From: Flavobacterium hydrocarbonoxydans
Lineage (GTDB): Bacteria; Bacteroidota; Bacteroidia; Flavobacteriales; Flavobacteriaceae
Assembly (NCBI RefSeq): GCF_009789235.1
Contig: NZ_WSTB01000008.1
Span: 62,001 to 126,000 of the forward strand
Direction of reading: 5' to 3'
DNA: 64,000 bases
Positions within the stretch are counted from its first letter, which is position 1. Each line of letters opens with the position of its first letter. This document shows, piece after piece, positions 62,842-64,000 of this stretch. A program made the position numbers and the translations under genes. The notes beneath the pieces are model-generated. The model searched no databases. It was not told where the DNA came from and was given only the letters and a program-made list of their open reading frames with translations.

Positions 62842-64000
62842 ATGGCACAATTCAATTTCAATAAATGGAATACAATTATTGGTTGGTTTGCATTTGCAAT
62901 CGCTTTAATTACTTACACACTAACAGTTGAACCCACTATGAGCTTTTGGGATTGTGGCGAATACATTGCCACAGCTGCAAAACTTGAAGTAGGGCATCCG
63001 CCCGGAGCCCCTCTTTACCAAATGATGGGCGCATTTTTTGCCATGTTTGCAACAGATGACCAACATATAGCCTTAATGGTAAACATGATGTCTGTTTTCT
63101 CAAGCGCATTCACCATTTTATTTTTATTCTGGTCTTCCTCTATGGTTTTAAAGAAAATCATAGCTCGTTTTGCTGAAATCAATACTAATAATTCAATTGT
63201 AATTCTAGGAAGTTCTTTTATTGGTGCCCTTGCCTATACTTTTTCTGATAGTTTTTGGTATAATGCCGTTGAAGCCGAAGTTTATGCTATGGCATCCTTA
63301 TTAATAGCATTGCTTTTCTGGCTTGGACTTCGTTGGGAACAAGACATGAACACACCTAAAGGAAACAAATGGCTCTTAATTATTTCGCTTGTAGTAGGAC
63401 TTTCATTTGGAGTTCACTTTATGGCTTTATTGACCATTCCTGCAATTGGATTTTTATATTTTTTCAAAAACTATGAAAAAGTTACCGTAAAAAACTTTAT
63501 TATCGCCAATGTTGTAGTAATTGCCATTTTGTTATTCATTTTCAAATTACTTTTACCTTTAACAATGGCTTTCTTCGGGAAAACCGAAGTTTTCATGGTC
63601 AATAGCCTGGGATTACCATTTGATTCCGGAACTATTTTTGTTGCTTTATTATTTATAGCTTTCTTTTATTTTGGATTAAAATTCACCAAACAAAAAGGAT
63701 TGGTTTTCTACAATACTATTATTCTTTGTATTTTATTTATTTTAATTGGATTCTCAACCTGGTTTATGCTACCTGTTCGTGCTAACGCCAATACGGTAAT
63801 CAACGAAAATAAACCATCAGATGCTGCCGAGGTTTTAGCCTATTATAATCGTGAGCAATACGGTGTAAACCCCCTGTTTTATGGCCCTCAATATACCGAA
63901 GTTTTTTCAGGACTAGATGCTACCACTCCTTATTTAGACAAAAAACCTAACTACGAAAGAGATTATAAAACCGGTAAATACATTATTACCAATAACTTTA
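62842..64000 (+). CDS. DUF2723 multi-spanning membrane protein (partial, 3' end outside window)
   Basis: At least 386 residues are visible from the ATG at 62842, starting MAQFNFNKWNTIIGWFAFAI. The early TVEPTMSFWDCGEYIATAAK and EVGHPPGAPLYQMMGAFFAM are the hallmark of DUF2723, a large glycosyltransferase-C-like fold of Bacteroidota with an acidic residue after the first helix. About nine helices are visible. From memory the family is placed among protein O-glycosylation transferases; that is not shown by this sequence. The frame is open to the window edge. Confidence 0.88.
   Translation, partial: MAQFNFNKWNTIIGWFAFAIALITYTLTVEPTMSFWDCGEYIATAAKLEVGHPPGAPLYQMMGAFFAMFATDDQHIALMVNMMSVFSSAFTILFLFWSSSMVLKKIIARFAEINTNNSIVILGSSFIGALAYTFSDSFWYNAVEAEVYAMASLLIALLFWLGLRWEQDMNTPKGNKWLLIISLVVGLSFGVHFMALLTIPAIGFLYFFKNYEKVTVKNFIIANVVVIAILLFIFKLLLPLTMAFFGKTEVFMVNSLGLPFDSGTIFVALLFIAFFYFGLKFTKQKGLVFYNTIILCILFILIGFSTWFMLPVRANANTVINENKPSDAAEVLAYYNREQYGVNPLFYGPQYTEVFSGLDATTPYLDKKPNYERDYKTGKYIITNNF

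Overview
The window is chromosomal DNA from a member of the Bacteroidota, most probably Flavobacterium or a close relative. The evidence is AT-rich sequence, promoters of the Bacteroidota type (TAnnTTTG at about -7, sometimes with a TTTG-like box 17-19 nt upstream), gliding and type IX secretion (T9SS) genes (sprA, a remB-like gene), an alternative complex III operon, and a T9SS type B C-terminal domain on a giant surface protein. I see no phage, insertion sequence, integrase or CRISPR array. Most genes are housekeeping or respiratory and lie on the minus strand.

Layout. 1-1337: an ABC exporter (permease cut by the window edge, plus ATPase). 1513-3544: a DUF4403 lipoprotein and a small membrane protein that I read as a diverged C-terminal half of ActC/NrfD. 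3550-8720: cytochrome oxidase subunits and assembly genes (ctaB, two subunit III genes, subunit IV, then a cysteine-less SCO-like protein, SCO1, DUF420 and a CxxC membrane protein). 9025-12773: remB-like, deoC, a VanZ-like gene and gcvH. 12859-23667: sprA, ruvA, maeB and a CBS protein. 24116-40474: one 5452-residue repeat protein. 40743-42799: queG and ruvB. 42983-54528: the actABCDEF-ctaC-ctaD operon, quinol oxidation followed by the aa3 oxidase core. 54750-56062: a SPOR protein, a gene remnant and a DUF4920 protein. 56217-60882: rimP-nusA-infB behind a terminator-like leader hairpin. 61061-61885: a universal stress protein. 62020-62596: two tRNA-Gln genes, each with its own promoter and terminator. 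62842 to the end: a DUF2723 membrane protein cut by the window edge.

How the genes work together. The act/cta operon and the separate ctaB-cox3-cox3-cox4 and SCO-DUF420 units supply one respiratory chain segment: menaquinol to ACIII to cytochrome aa3, with heme A and copper insertion. SprA is the outer-membrane translocon of the T9SS. The giant protein is a likely client of it, and the RemB-like protein belongs to the gliding machinery.

The less ordinary signals are: (a) the giant protein, with about 16 PKD-like, 14 Ig-like and 20 copies of a ~105-residue 'NGxxG' domain whose cysteine pair is always kept or lost together, and with traces of block duplication; (b) the ActC-like half protein; (c) the redox-dead SCO paralogue; (d) two copies of a structured intergenic element near 8911 and 41684; (e) the attenuator-like hairpin before rimP; (f) a convergent terminator that encodes the same C-terminus in two unrelated proteins. 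All family assignments come from reading motifs, without a database search.
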